From Martinezella lusitana (GTDB lineage: Bacteria; Pseudomonadota; Alphaproteobacteria; Rhizobiales; Rhizobiaceae): a stretch of 48,074 bases of DNA. The stretch is taken from assembly GCF_010668395.1 (NCBI RefSeq), contig NZ_WUEY01000033.1, positions 1 through 48,074 on the forward strand, read 5' to 3'. The notes beneath the pieces are model-generated. The model was not told where the DNA came from and searched no databases. It saw only the letters and a list, made by a program, of their open reading frames with translations. Position numbers and translations under genes: made by a program. Below, in pieces: positions 1 to 8,123 of this stretch (position 1 is the stretch's first letter; every line of letters starts with the position of its first letter).

Positions 1-160
1 ATGAGCCATGACGGATGCACATGCGACAAAGTTCGGTCGCAGCCAGCATCCGACGTCCGGCGGTCGATATCGGTGGGTATGAGTTCAAAGGCTCGGCCAA
101 GGACTTTTCATGCGGAGACCTCCCCGTTAAACTCTGTGCATCCTTTTGGTCGGATGCGCA

Positions 161-1138
161 ATGACGTCTCAACTCGATATGTTCACCGGAAATCCACAGG
201 CGCCACGCCGGTCGCAAGCTCCGAGTGCCCGTCTTCAAAGGACCAAAGCGGCGCCAGACGAAGCAGAAATGGTACGCATTCTGGAAGCAACTGGACGCTA
301 TCAGATCCTGCGACAGCTTGAACCACGGGCGATCGTGGCCACCGCCAAGCAGGGTTATCCGCGGCGCGGCGTCGTCCTCGACACGGAGACGACCGGACTC
401 GACGCGCGCCAAGACGAAGTCATCGAAATCGGATTGATCGGCTTCACCTTCAATGACGAGGGCGAGATCGGCGATGTCACTGCCGTCTACGGTGGACTAC
501 AACAGCCAAGCAAACCGATCCCCGAGGAAATCACCAGGCTGACCGGCATCACGGATGAGATGGTTCATGGTCAGATCATCGATATGCCGGCCGTCCGAGC
601 GCTCATCGAGCCGGCCGATCTGATTATCGCTCATAACGCCAGCTTCGATCGTCCCTTTTGTGAAGCTTTATCCCCGATCTTTGCCCGGAAGGCCTGGGCC
701 TGCTCGAACTCTGAAATCGATTGGGGAATGAGGGGCTACGAGGGTACCAAGCTTGGCTATCTCATCAACCAGAGCGGATATTTCCACGTCGGGCATCGGG
801 CGGTCGACGATTGTTTCGCACTGTTGGAAGTGCTCGCCCATTCCAGGTGGGATGGCGACCGATCGCCCTTTGCCGAGCTTTACGACGCGGGCAAGCGCTC
901 CAGTGTACGCATCTTCGCGGAAAACTCGCCTTTCGATCTTAAGGACCGGTTGAAGGCAAGAGGCTATCGCTGGTCCGATGGCAGCGATGGTCGTCCCAAA
1001 TCGTGGTGGATCGAAACCGCTGAGGAAGCGATGGAGGACGAGCTGCGGTTCTTGCGAAGCGAAATCTATCGATGGGAGGAAGCAGACCCGCTGGTCCAGC
1101 GGCTGACGGCATTCGAGCGTTTCAGGAGCAGAAAGTAG
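161..1138 (+). CDS. DnaQ-like 3'-5' exonuclease (DEDDh)
   Basis: Predicted 325-aa exonuclease of the RNase T / DNA polymerase III epsilon fold. Motif ExoI is DTETTG near residues 74-79, ExoII is AHNASFD in the middle, and ExoIII is GHRAVDD, giving the DEDDh set of metal ligands and the general-base His. The ATG at 161 starts MTSQLDMF; an in-frame TTG at 146 would add five residues but has no clear ribosome binding site. A C-terminal extension of about 100 residues after ExoIII (ending RFRSRK) is not part of the nuclease core and I do not recognise it. It lacks the polymerase-contact context of true dnaQ, so a repair or accessory role is more likely than replication proofreading. The family is clear, the role is not. 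Confidence 0.88.
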   Translation: MTSQLDMFTGNPQAPRRSQAPSARLQRTKAAPDEAEMVRILEATGRYQILRQLEPRAIVATAKQGYPRRGVVLDTETTGLDARQDEVIEIGLIGFTFNDEGEIGDVTAVYGGLQQPSKPIPEEITRLTGITDEMVHGQIIDMPAVRALIEPADLIIAHNASFDRPFCEALSPIFARKAWACSNSEIDWGMRGYEGTKLGYLINQSGYFHVGHRAVDDCFALLEVLAHSRWDGDRSPFAELYDAGKRSSVRIFAENSPFDLKDRLKARGYRWSDGSDGRPKSWWIETAEEAMEDELRFLRSEIYRWEEADPLVQRLTAFERFRSRK

Positions 1139-1791
1139 TTTCAGCGCCTGTTTTGCTCTGCGTCAAACTTATCTGACATCGAGACGTGAGGTTGCGGCCG
1201 CGGAGTCGAACCGCCTAGCTCGGCCTTTTGTCACCGACGAGCGCACCGGCGCTCTTAGCCGCATCTCCCCTCCACATTTATTCTCGTGATCATAGTTCTA
1301 CCACCGGTGCGGCAGTGTTCCAGTTGCCAAATAGTACTAAATTATTGCGCCTTCTGCGCTAGCAACTTCTCTCTACGCATTCAACTCCGACCAAAACGTG
1401 CGTCAGATCACTGCGGAAAGAACCGTGGGCGCTGCAACATCGGTACTTTTAGGTAAAAGCCTGGCATCCGTGGCTTCTCAATAAGCATGAAACATAGCCG
1501 CGCCGTATTCGGTCTTCAACAACTACCACATCTCATCTTCCGCCGAGTCAACGCGAGATATCGTGGTGAAAAAGTGCTTCGGCACGGAATTACCTCATTG
1601 TTTTCGAAGAAACAACCTGGCCCATTAGGCAATTCTTATTTTTACTCCATCACTCAAAATCGGCTCGGGCGCCCCAAGCACCTACCGGAGCGCCAGCTTC
1701 AAATCGGTGCGTAAAAATCGACAGCGAGACAGCGAGACAGCGAGACAGCGAGAATCGTCCGCCGTAAGCTGTCGCGCAATAACGCACAATC
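1139..1791. other. Long intergenic stretch, no gene recognised
   Basis: About 650 bases between the exonuclease gene and the DUF982 gene. Short ORFs exist but have no convincing ribosome binding site, codon pattern or family resemblance. The only visible structure is the short tandem repeat at 1721-1752. Confidence 0.5.
1721..1752. repeat. Four perfect tandem copies of an 8-bp unit
   Basis: The unit ACAGCGAG occurs four times without interruption, followed by AATCGTCC. It lies about 40 bases beyond the 3' end of the DUF982 gene. Slipped-strand expansion is the simplest origin; there are too few copies, and no spacers, for a CRISPR. Confidence 0.9.
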
Positions 1792-2091
1792 TCACCGCAT
1801 GTGCGGATCCCGATCGCGCCACAGGCGTGAGGCGGCGATCACGTTGGTCTCCGGCGCCAGCAAATCGTGTTTCTCGGCAAAGGCGGCAAACAGGCCGCGC
1901 GCGGTCTCGGCTTCGATCTCACCGCACAACGCAGCGCTGCATGCCTTGAGCGCGACCGTGTGTGCGACGTCTCGCATTGACACCGGCCACTCGGAAAGAT
2001 GTCGGTAGGCCTCCACTACGCTGCGAACTTCCGTCGGAAAGCCGAGGCCGACGAGAATGGAAACAGGTCGCTCGAACATATCGGGTTTCAT
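1792..2091 (-). CDS. DUF982 domain protein
   Basis: A 99-aa protein with the layout of DUF982, a family largely restricted to rhizobia and their plasmids. Matching features are a WP motif (EWPVSM), the stretch ALKACSAALCGEIEAE, and an AR-x-x-F-x-x-F helix followed by a hydrophobic end. Function is unknown. The start at 2091 is well supported: GAAGGAGAG lies 5 bases upstream. It follows the hsp20 gene on the same strand after a strong hairpin, so it probably has its own transcript or is expressed by read-through. Confidence 0.85.
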   Translation of the reverse strand: MKPDMFERPVSILVGLGFPTEVRSVVEAYRHLSEWPVSMRDVAHTVALKACSAALCGEIEAETARGLFAAFAEKHDLLAPETNVIAASRLWRDRDPHMR

Positions 2092-2116
2092 TGCTCTCTC
2101 CTTCCCAACCCGGGAT

Positions 2117-2138
2117 GGGCGCCGTAGCCACGGCGCCC
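2117..2138 (-). terminator. Strong hairpin between hsp20 and DUF982 genes
   Basis: GGGCGCCGT / ACGGCGCCC form a perfect 9-bp stem around a 4-base loop (AGCC). It sits between the end of the hsp20 gene and the DUF982 start. There is no T-run on the minus strand, so it may be a weak terminator or an mRNA 3'-end stabiliser. Confidence 0.45.
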
Positions 2139-2158
2139 TCGTTAGCGGACAATGCAGG

Positions 2159-2632
2159 TTAAGCCGCCTTCTGCGCTTCGATTTGCGCGGGAGCAGCAGG
2201 GGTCAAAGCGGGAGCGCTCTGGATGGAAATTTTCCGCGGCTTCAGTGCCTCGGGAATCTCGCGAACCAGGTCGATCGACAGCAGACCGCTGCTGAGGTCC
2301 GCCCCGTTCACCCGGACGTGGTCGGCAAGTTCGAACCGGTGTTCGAACGGCCGGCCGGCAATGCCGCGATGCAGATAGCCGTCATCGGAAGCCTCCTGCT
2401 TCTTACCGGTAACGGTCAGAAGATTGGATTGGAAGGTGATGTCGAGATCGTCCTGGGCAAAGCCGGCCACCGCAATCGAGATCCGATAGCTGTCATCGCC
2501 GGTCTTGACGATGTCATAGGGGGGCCAGTCGCTGATCGAGCGGGCGCGCTGGGCGTTTTCGAGAAGATTGAAGACCCGGTCGAAGCCGATGCTCGAACGG
2601 AACAGCGGTGCGTAGTCGTAAGATGTTGCCAT
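2159..2632 (-). CDS. Small heat shock protein, Hsp20/IbpA family
   Basis: A 157-aa alpha-crystallin-type chaperone that holds unfolding cytoplasmic proteins during heat stress. The N-terminal motif YDYAPLFRSSIGFDRVF is typical of rhizobial class A small Hsps. The alpha-crystallin domain covers roughly residues 35-125 (DDSYRISIAVAGF, LLTVTGKK, GIAGRPFEHRFELADHV). The C-terminal tail holds the RKISIQ segment, a variant of the I-x-I anchor. I chose the second of two close ATGs (2632 rather than 2638) because the AAGGAGG is only 2 bases from the first but 8 from the second. Upstream is a ROSE-type RNA thermometer, so heat control is likely translational. Confidence 0.93.
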   Translation of the reverse strand: MATSYDYAPLFRSSIGFDRVFNLLENAQRARSISDWPPYDIVKTGDDSYRISIAVAGFAQDDLDITFQSNLLTVTGKKQEASDDGYLHRGIAGRPFEHRFELADHVRVNGADLSSGLLSIDLVREIPEALKPRKISIQSAPALTPAAPAQIEAQKAA

Positions 2633-2713
2633 AGCCATATCCTCCTTGAAGCAACATGGGTACGGAAGCGCCGAAAGCGGCGCTCCCAGCAAGGCCGGCC
2701 CTGTCATCAGCGG
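2633..2713 (-). promoter_or_regulatory. ROSE-type RNA thermometer upstream of hsp20
   Basis: In the 5' UTR of the hsp20 gene, TTGCT (2654-2650) lies just before the Shine-Dalgarno AAGGAGG (2647-2641). It can pair with it imperfectly, which is the conserved 3' hairpin of ROSE elements. Upstream is a stable 7-bp hairpin (AGCGCCG-AAAG-CGGCGCT, 2667-2684). ROSE elements melt on heating and expose the ribosome binding site; they are known from rhizobial small heat shock genes. The 5' boundary is a guess. Confidence 0.75.
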
Positions 2714-2985
2714 CTGGCGGCAATCGATTTGGTTTTTGAGGATTTGCGATTCAAGAGCGGACAGAGAAAAAATTCGGCATGCCTATTGTTATCAGCACCG
2801 GCTCGATGAAGCCCATAGACCGCAGCATTGTCCACCGCACAAGCCCTTATGCGCGATGCCATGCTACTCATTCTTATGGTCATAGAGCAGTTCAGCAGAG
2901 GCAAGAGATTCATCGAGAGAGATTCGCGGCTGCGCAGGTCGTGGTCAGGTCGAAGACGGTATAGCAGCGTTAATCTGCGCATCGC

Positions 2986-3300
2986 TTATTTCTCGTAGAC
3001 CGAAGCCGAAGAGATGAAGATGTACTGACTGCAATTGCCCGCAAACACCTCGATGTCTCGCGCAATCTGATCCGGTGTGAACGCGATGAACTGGCATATG
3101 ACGTTATAGTTGGCCCTGGCGGGATCGGAATAGGCAGCCGATCCGAGTTCACCGGTGATCGAAGTCACACCCGAAGGCAACGGGTCTCCCCTCAGGCCGC
3201 GATTGTAGACATTGACGCGATGTCCCTCGCCAACAGCCCGCTCGACGCAGCGATATGAGATTTGGCCTGTCCCGCCAATGAAAAGCACGTTCAAAGCCAT
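2986..3300 (-). pseudogene. Truncated NAD-dependent epimerase/dehydratase
   Basis: The 104-aa reading frame starts with a Rossmann glycine motif (FIGGTGQIS near residues 7-15) and ends exactly at FISSASVYEK. That is the strand where extended SDR epimerases of about 300 residues continue toward the catalytic YxxxK and substrate domain. Everything after this point is missing and nothing resembling it follows in 2708-2985. The fragment lacks the active site, so it is probably a remnant rather than a working enzyme. Confidence 0.7.
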
Positions 3301-3468
3301 GTGAAGGGCCTCGGTGTCTGATTGGTAGGATCAATGACCACCATTCATAACATGAAAATGCCCGATCGTCTCCCGCCGACCACCCCCACGATGACTATCA
3401 CCATCAAAAATTGGGAAAGGCTTCAGGTCGGCAGCATGCCTGCAGCACCTCGGCAGGTCAAAACAAGG

Positions 3469-4110
3469 CTACCAGCGCAGACTGAATTTGCCGACCAGGC
3501 TTCCGACCAGCCCGCTCAGCAAGATGCCGAGCGTGTACCATATCGCGATGAATGGAATACCGTTTTCGACACAGGCCCAGGAGTAGACCCAGCCGCCGAT
3601 GCCGCCGGCGCAAGCGCCCGCAACGAAACCGGCAAGGACGGGGCGCGTGGGGGCTGCACGCCTGAGAAACCACATGTTGGCGCAGAAAGCGGGAATGCCG
3701 AAAGCCACGATCAGGAAGGGGCAAAAAGACGCCGAATATCCGACGATTAAACCCGGATAGGATGAAGCCGGCGACAGTCCGAGTTGAGCGATGGCCAGAA
3801 GCACGACGACGCTGAATGTCACGACCAGAACCCGAACCATACTCCCAATCGAACCCTCTGGGCGCGCAACCCGTTCAAGGGCTACGATCGTCGTGCTCAT
3901 TAGTACGGCGGTATATAAAAATTTCACCCAAAACGCCGCCACCGTCACGTGGTGCAGATGCGGGCGAAAGCTGAGCGACATCAGCAGCGCGATGGCCGCA
4001 CCGATCACGCCGACAATGATTGTAAGCGCAAGCCTTACTCGCAGCGCATGATGGCGAACCGGAGTGAGATCGCTTACCAGAGCCTCGATGAATTCATCAT
4101 TTTTCGTCAT
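3469..4110 (-). CDS. nrsF: NrsF-type (DUF1109) membrane anti-sigma factor
   Basis: A 213-aa protein with six hydrophobic segments after a short cytoplasmic N-terminus (MTKNDEFIEALVSDLTPV), the pattern of DUF1109/NrsF anti-sigma factors. Family members hold the cognate ECF sigma factor at the inner membrane until a stress such as metals or oxidants is sensed. It overlaps the upstream sigma gene by 14 bases (4097-4110), indicating translational coupling. A longer frame upstream to 4224 lies inside the sigma gene and is rejected. One Cys sits in the third hydrophobic block (SFCPF) and others in the following region (FCANMW, WACVEN); they are possible metal or redox sensors, by inference. Confidence 0.85.
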   Translation of the reverse strand: MTKNDEFIEALVSDLTPVRHHALRVRLALTIIVGVIGAAIALLMSLSFRPHLHHVTVAAFWVKFLYTAVLMSTTIVALERVARPEGSIGSMVRVLVVTFSVVVLLAIAQLGLSPASSYPGLIVGYSASFCPFLIVAFGIPAFCANMWFLRRAAPTRPVLAGFVAGACAGGIGGWVYSWACVENGIPFIAIWYTLGILLSGLVGSLVGKFSLRW

Positions 4111-4654
4111 TGGCAAAACCCAGCTTGCGTCCAATCGCGCGCATCCCGCGGTGAATGCTGACACGAACCATTGCTTCAGACTGCCCGCTCTCGGTGGCGG
4201 CTTCAGCAGTGGTCTTTCCGGCAATCTTTACCTGGCGCAGAAGTTCTCTCTGTTTGGCAGGCAATTGATCGAGAAGACGGTCGATGTCGAGGTGGGCAAA
4301 GAGTGCCTCCTCTCGAAATTCAGCCGCGATCTCGTCTCCCAAAGCAATTTCGACACCTCTTTTTCTACCATTCACCCTGAAGTGGTCGATCAGCTTGTAC
4401 TTCGCGATTTGGAAAAACCACGCGGTGAACGGCCGTTGCCGATCATAGGTAATGCGCCGGCTATGCACCGCCAAAAGCACCTCCTGGACCAGATCCTCGG
4501 CGTCACGGTCTGCATTCGATCCAAGCCTCCTTCGATAAAATGCCAAAAGCAGATCTCGCAAAATGACGAGCAAGCGTCTGTACGCAGCCTCATCGCCGTC
4601 AAGCGAGAGAAGCATCAAGCCTTTCAGGACCTGTTCCGATACCGATTTCGTCAT
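4097..4654 (-). CDS. ECF sigma factor (SigF-like, paired with NrsF)
   Basis: A 185-aa ECF RNA polymerase sigma factor. Region 2 spans roughly residues 25-95 (AFYRRRL, DAEDLVQEVLLAVHS, RPFTAWFFQIAKYKLIDHFR). Region 4 spans about 125-180 (LLDQLPAKQRELLRQVKI, then a helix-turn-helix with EAATESGQSEAMVRVSIHRGMRAI). Its partner is the overlapping anti-sigma gene. The proposed start at 4654 lies only 11 bases after a putative -10 element (4671-4666), so the mRNA may be almost leaderless. Alternatively, translation starts at the Met at 4615 (MLLSLDGDEAAY). The matching divergent promoter implies it controls itself and the 4915-7288 operon. Confidence 0.9.
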   Translation of the reverse strand: MTKSVSEQVLKGLMLLSLDGDEAAYRRLLVILRDLLLAFYRRRLGSNADRDAEDLVQEVLLAVHSRRITYDRQRPFTAWFFQIAKYKLIDHFRVNGRKRGVEIALGDEIAAEFREEALFAHLDIDRLLDQLPAKQRELLRQVKIAGKTTAEAATESGQSEAMVRVSIHRGMRAIGRKLGFANDEK

Positions 4655-4665
4655 CCGCGTGCAGT

Positions 4666-4693
4666 CATTCGTTGATCGGCGCTATTTGTTACA
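4666..4693 (-). promoter_or_regulatory. Putative ECF promoter for the sigma/anti-sigma operon
   Basis: Reading leftward, TGTAAC (4693-4688), a 16-base spacer, then CGAATG (4671-4666). The same two hexamers at the same spacing occur in the opposite direction at 4746-4773. This resembles the promoter motif I recall for SigF/NrsF-type sigma factors of Caulobacter (GTAAC-N16-CGAA). Confidence 0.65.
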
Positions 4694-4745
4694 TCCTGAA
4701 CCGGATTTTTTGTCGCCTTTATTGCGATCACAACGGCGTGATCAC

Positions 4746-4773
4746 TGTAACGCATTCTCAAAAGCGCCGAATG
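4746..4773 (+). promoter_or_regulatory. Putative ECF promoter for the DUF5666/cytochrome/Mo-enzyme operon
   Basis: TGTAAC (4746-4751), 16 bases, CGAATG (4768-4773), about 140 bases before the first gene of the rightward operon. It is identical in both hexamers and in spacing to the motif in front of the divergent sigma gene, while the spacers are unrelated. Conservation of just these parts argues for a shared sigma factor. Confidence 0.65.
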
Positions 4774-4914
4774 AGGGGACGGAATTGAGGGACAATCGGT
4801 TGTCTCCGGTAGGATGCCATAGCCACCTTGTCTCATTTCCAAAGCGATCGCCCTACCCGCTCCAGATTGCCGGATGGGCATCATATCGAAAAGATGAAAG
4901 ATATGGAGAGCAGA

Positions 4915-5526
4915 ATGGCGCTCACGAAGTTGAAGATCATGGGTGTGGTGCTGGCGCTTGGAGCCGTGACCACACTATCCGCACAGGCTGCCGACAAGGC
5001 ACGCGTCCGCGGCGTCGTGGAAAGCCTCAGCGGCGATACGTTGATGGTCAAATCGCGCGAAGGCAAGGACGTGACGATCAAGCTGAAATCCGGCTGGGCC
5101 GTCAACGGCATCGTCAACGCCTCCGTGACAGACATCAAGCCTGGGGATTTCGTCGGCATCGCGTCCGTTCCGACCGACAGCGGCATCAACGGGGCGCTGG
5201 AAGTGCTGATCTTCCCGGCCGCGATGAAAGGCACCGGCGAGGGCGATTACGGCTGGGATCTGAAGCCGAAGAGCTCGATGACCAATGCGACGGTTGCCAG
5301 TGCCGTCACCTCGGTCAATGGTCCCACCCTGTCGCTCACCTACAAGGGCGGCGAGAAGAAGATCTCGATCCCTCCGGGCACGCCGGTCGTCACCTTCGGC
5401 AAGGCGACGAAGGACGACATCAAACCCGGCGCAGGGGTCATCATCAACGGCACGACCAATGGAGACAACACGGTTGAATCCGACAGTATCGTGGTCGGCA
5501 TAAACGGCGTCATCCCGCCAATGTGA
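4915..5526 (+). CDS. Periplasmic protein with two DUF5666-like repeats
   Basis: A 203-aa exported protein. A signal peptide is clear: MALTKLKIMG, a hydrophobic core, then AQA cleavage before ADKARV. The mature part holds two related beta-rich units, each with a G-x-V or V-x-S strand, a D/S-L strand, a K-lined strand and an ending IKPG motif (DIKPGDFVGIAS and DIKPGAGVIING). They resemble DUF5666/OB-like repeats. The ATG at 4915 is preferred over 4828, 4894 or 4903 because GGAGA lies just upstream and it gives a normal signal peptide. It is first in an operon with a cytochrome b561 and a molybdoenzyme, so a role in that periplasmic redox system is likely. The exact function is unknown. Confidence 0.75.
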   Translation: MALTKLKIMGVVLALGAVTTLSAQAADKARVRGVVESLSGDTLMVKSREGKDVTIKLKSGWAVNGIVNASVTDIKPGDFVGIASVPTDSGINGALEVLIFPAAMKGTGEGDYGWDLKPKSSMTNATVASAVTSVNGPTLSLTYKGGEKKISIPPGTPVVTFGKATKDDIKPGAGVIINGTTNGDNTVESDSIVVGINGVIPPM

Positions 5527-5549
5527 CGCATCCATGCCGACAACACGGG

Positions 5550-5580
5550 GCTGCCCGGTTGCCGAGCGCATCCGGGCAGC
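5550..5580 (+). terminator. Intercistronic hairpin
   Basis: GCTGCCCGG (5550-5558) and CCGGGCAGC (5572-5580) form a perfect 9-bp stem with a 13-base loop. No T-run follows, so partial termination or mRNA stabilisation between the first gene and the cytochrome gene is more likely than a full stop. Confidence 0.4.
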
Positions 5581-5654
5581 TCAATGAGCGGCGATAGCGT
5601 CGCAGCATATGATTTCGGACACCGCCTTCCGGCGGCACGTCAGGAGAATTATCC

Positions 5655-6515
5655 ATGGCAAGCATCGAGCAGATCGGCACCGCGCCGCCATCTCCCCCGG
5701 CCAAGATCTTCATTCGCCGTCATTCGGCTCTTACACGGATAACGCACTGGATCAATGTGTTGTGTCTGACCTTGCTGCTGATGAGTGGCATGCAGATCTT
5801 CAATGCCGATCCACAATTACATTGGGGAAATTACGGAGCGGTGGAAGATCCGTCGTGGTTCGAAATCGCCAGCAATCAGGATGGCGACAACATCGTCGGA
5901 ATAGTGCGCATCGGCCGTCTCTCGATCACCACCACCGGCATACTCGGTGCTTCCACGACCGACGGCGAAATGATGCCGCGCGCATTCCCGGCCTGGGCGA
6001 CGATACCGAGCTATCAGGATCTTGCAGCTGGCCGACGTTGGCATTTCTTCTTTGCGTGGCTGTTCGTCATCAACGGGCTCGTCTACCTCGCCTACGGCCT
6101 GGCCGACGGTCATTTCCGCCGCGATCTCGCGCCGACGGCTCAAGATATCGCACCCACAAATATATGGCATGAAATTAAGGACCACGCCCGGCTGCGCTTC
6201 CCGCAAGGCGAAAAGGCGCGGCGCTACAATGCGCTACAGAAGCTGACCTATCTCATCGTTATCTTCATCCTGCTGCCGCTGATGATCGGTTCGGGATTGA
6301 CCATGTCGCCCGCGATAGACGCTGGTTACCCCTTCCTGCTCGACATTTTCGGGGGTCGCCAATCGGCCCGCTCCATTCATTTCATCACCGCCTGGAGCTT
6401 GGTGGCCTTCGTCGTCGTGCATATCGCGATGGTCATTCTCTCCGGCCTTTGGAACAACATACGTTCGATGGTGACCGGCCGCTACGCTATCATCAACGAG
6501 GAGACCGACCGATGA
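5655..6515 (+). CDS. Cytochrome b561-type membrane subunit
   Basis: A 286-aa integral membrane cytochrome b. Heme-ligand candidates lie in the first helix (RHSALTRITHWINVL), the second (RRWHFFFAWLFVINGLVYL) and the last (HFITAWSLVAFVVVHIAMVI). These are the four-helix pattern of b561 / thiosulfate-reductase cytochrome subunits. The loop between helices is long and periplasmic in character. AGGAG lies upstream of the ATG. The gene overlaps the following molybdoenzyme by ATGA, so the two are almost certainly a membrane-anchored electron pair: quinone on one side, periplasmic oxidoreductase on the other. The electron direction cannot be decided from sequence. Confidence 0.88.
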   Translation: MASIEQIGTAPPSPPAKIFIRRHSALTRITHWINVLCLTLLLMSGMQIFNADPQLHWGNYGAVEDPSWFEIASNQDGDNIVGIVRIGRLSITTTGILGASTTDGEMMPRAFPAWATIPSYQDLAAGRRWHFFFAWLFVINGLVYLAYGLADGHFRRDLAPTAQDIAPTNIWHEIKDHARLRFPQGEKARRYNALQKLTYLIVIFILLPLMIGSGLTMSPAIDAGYPFLLDIFGGRQSARSIHFITAWSLVAFVVVHIAMVILSGLWNNIRSMVTGRYAIINEETDR

Positions 6516-7288
6516 GCTCCATCTTCACTCGCCGCCATTTTCTCATCGGCTCGGCCGCCACTCTGGGCGCCGTGGGCCTGACCGGATGCGATGATCTTTC
6601 TCAGAACCAGCACGTGCAGAAGGTGCTCGCTCTGGCTGAGCGGCTGACCATGGGCACACAGCGGCTCATCGTTTCGCCACAAACGCTTGCCCGAGAATAT
6701 ACCGACGCGGACATTTCACCGAGCTTTCATCCGAATGGATCAGTTCAGCCAAACAGCGCCGAATATATCCAGATGGTCGAAACCAAGTTCGCCAACTGGC
6801 GGCTCAAGATCGACGGCATGGTCAACAGGCCGATGGAATTTTCGTTGGCTGATCTGAAGAAGCTACCTTCTCGCACCCAGATCACCCGCCACGACTGTGT
6901 CGAAGGCTGGAGCGCCATCGGTAAATGGCAGGGTGTTCCTCTCGGGTTGATCCTGCAGACTGCGGGGTTGAAGCCAGGCGCTCGCTACGCCGTCTTCTAT
7001 TGTGCGGATGAACTGGAACAGACGCTCGATGGCAGCGGCCGCTATTATGAAAGTATTGACCTGATCGACGCCTTTCATCCGCAGTCAATCCTCGCCTATT
7101 CGCTTAACGGCAAGGATCTGGAAGTCGAACACGGTGCCCCCTTGCGCCTGCGCGTCGAGCGTCATCTTGGCTACAAACATGCCAAATACGTCATGCGCAT
7201 CGAAATCCGTGACCGGTTCGACGATCTCTGGGGTGGTAACGGCGGGTTCTGGGAAGATCGTGGCTACGAATGGTATGCCGGCATTTGA
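6512..7288 (+). CDS. Tat-exported sulfite-oxidase-type molybdopterin oxidoreductase
   Basis: A 258-aa protein of the oxidoreductase molybdopterin (sulfite oxidase / MsrP) family. The Tat motif is TRRHFLIGS at residues 6-14. It is followed by LTGC (residues 23-26), which also fits a lipobox, so a Tat lipoprotein is possible. The molybdenum-ligand Cys is C129 in RHDCVEGWSAIGKW. Downstream motifs GVPLGLIL and GAPLRLRVERHLGYKHAK match the family's pterin-binding end. It starts inside the stop of the cytochrome gene. In Caulobacter, as I recall, a gene of this class belongs to the SigF regulon, which fits the shared promoter seen here. The substrate (methionine sulfoxide, sulfite or other) is not determined. 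Confidence 0.88.
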   Translation: MSSIFTRRHFLIGSAATLGAVGLTGCDDLSQNQHVQKVLALAERLTMGTQRLIVSPQTLAREYTDADISPSFHPNGSVQPNSAEYIQMVETKFANWRLKIDGMVNRPMEFSLADLKKLPSRTQITRHDCVEGWSAIGKWQGVPLGLILQTAGLKPGARYAVFYCADELEQTLDGSGRYYESIDLIDAFHPQSILAYSLNGKDLEVEHGAPLRLRVERHLGYKHAKYVMRIEIRDRFDDLWGGNGGFWEDRGYEWYAGI

Positions 7289-7505
7289 GATGTCATACCA
7301 GACGTCAATAATGGGGCGCGGCGACCGTAGACTATAACCGTGGCATAGGCGTACCTCAAAAGCAAAATTGCACTATGCAGGACCATTGACACCCAAGAGG
7401 CACAATCCACATGCGCGACGAGATCGCTCGGGCCTGTTGTACTTCAGAATAGTCGATGGGCAGTTTGCCAGACGCCGGCAAATCACGTTTGATGGCATTG
7501 TTATG

Positions 7506-8066
7506 CTATACATCGCGAGAAAGAAGAGACAAAGCTGCTGCCCAAGCGCGGCCGGCAGATGCGGAACTTTTGGAGGCTCTGGCTTCCACAGTCGCTCCAT
7601 CTAGCAGCATGATGAACACTTCAGCTAATTTGCGAGCTGCGTCGGCTGGCATAAGGACGACTAGTAGTTCCTCCATCCAGTCAGTCATCTTGCGCCGATA
7701 TCTGATCGCGATGTCCGAAATCTGAGGATGGTCCGGTCCGAATTCGGCCAGCGCCCGTTCGAAAAGGCAGCCTGCGAACTCGGGAGTGTCAAACCAGGCA
7801 CCATACCAATCGAAGATTGTTTTTACCCGAGCGGTTGGATCAACTACGCGCGTCAATCTATCGCTGATATCGTCGACGATAAATGCGTATCGCTGCTCCA
7901 AAACGGCTCGAATAAGATCGTCCTTCCCCTCAAAGTTCCGATACAACGTCATGCGCGCGACATTGGATTCTTCGATAATGCTATCTATTCCAACGGCTTG
8001 GAAGCCGTATTGCGAAAATAGCTCTGTCGCCTTGTCGACAACAAGCTGGCGTTTACTGGGCCTCAT
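7506..8066 (-). CDS. TetR-family transcriptional regulator
   Basis: A 186-aa regulator. The N-terminal DNA-binding domain shows VVDKATELFSQYGFQAVG then IIEESNVARMTLYRNFEGKDDLI, the TetR helix-turn-helix. The ligand-binding part is all-helical with an FEGKDDLIRAVL-type linker and two Cys. The ATG at 8066 has GGAAG a few bases upstream; the ATG at 8078 would add MEVF. A perfect 35-bp palindrome lies 58 bases upstream, between this gene and the rightward peptide/exporter genes. It is the likely operator for self-control and for the exporter operon. Confidence 0.9.
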   Translation of the reverse strand: MRPSKRQLVVDKATELFSQYGFQAVGIDSIIEESNVARMTLYRNFEGKDDLIRAVLEQRYAFIVDDISDRLTRVVDPTARVKTIFDWYGAWFDTPEFAGCLFERALAEFGPDHPQISDIAIRYRRKMTDWMEELLVVLMPADAARKLAEVFIMLLDGATVEARASKSSASAGRAWAAALSLLSRDV

Positions 8067-8123
8067 GAAAACTTCCATCCCCGTCCATTATTCCCCTTAC
8101 CTCATCACAACCCGCAGCAAACA

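Noticed and set aside
1487..1714. A 75-codon frame in the first intergenic stretch
   Set aside because: No ribosome binding site and no family resemblance.
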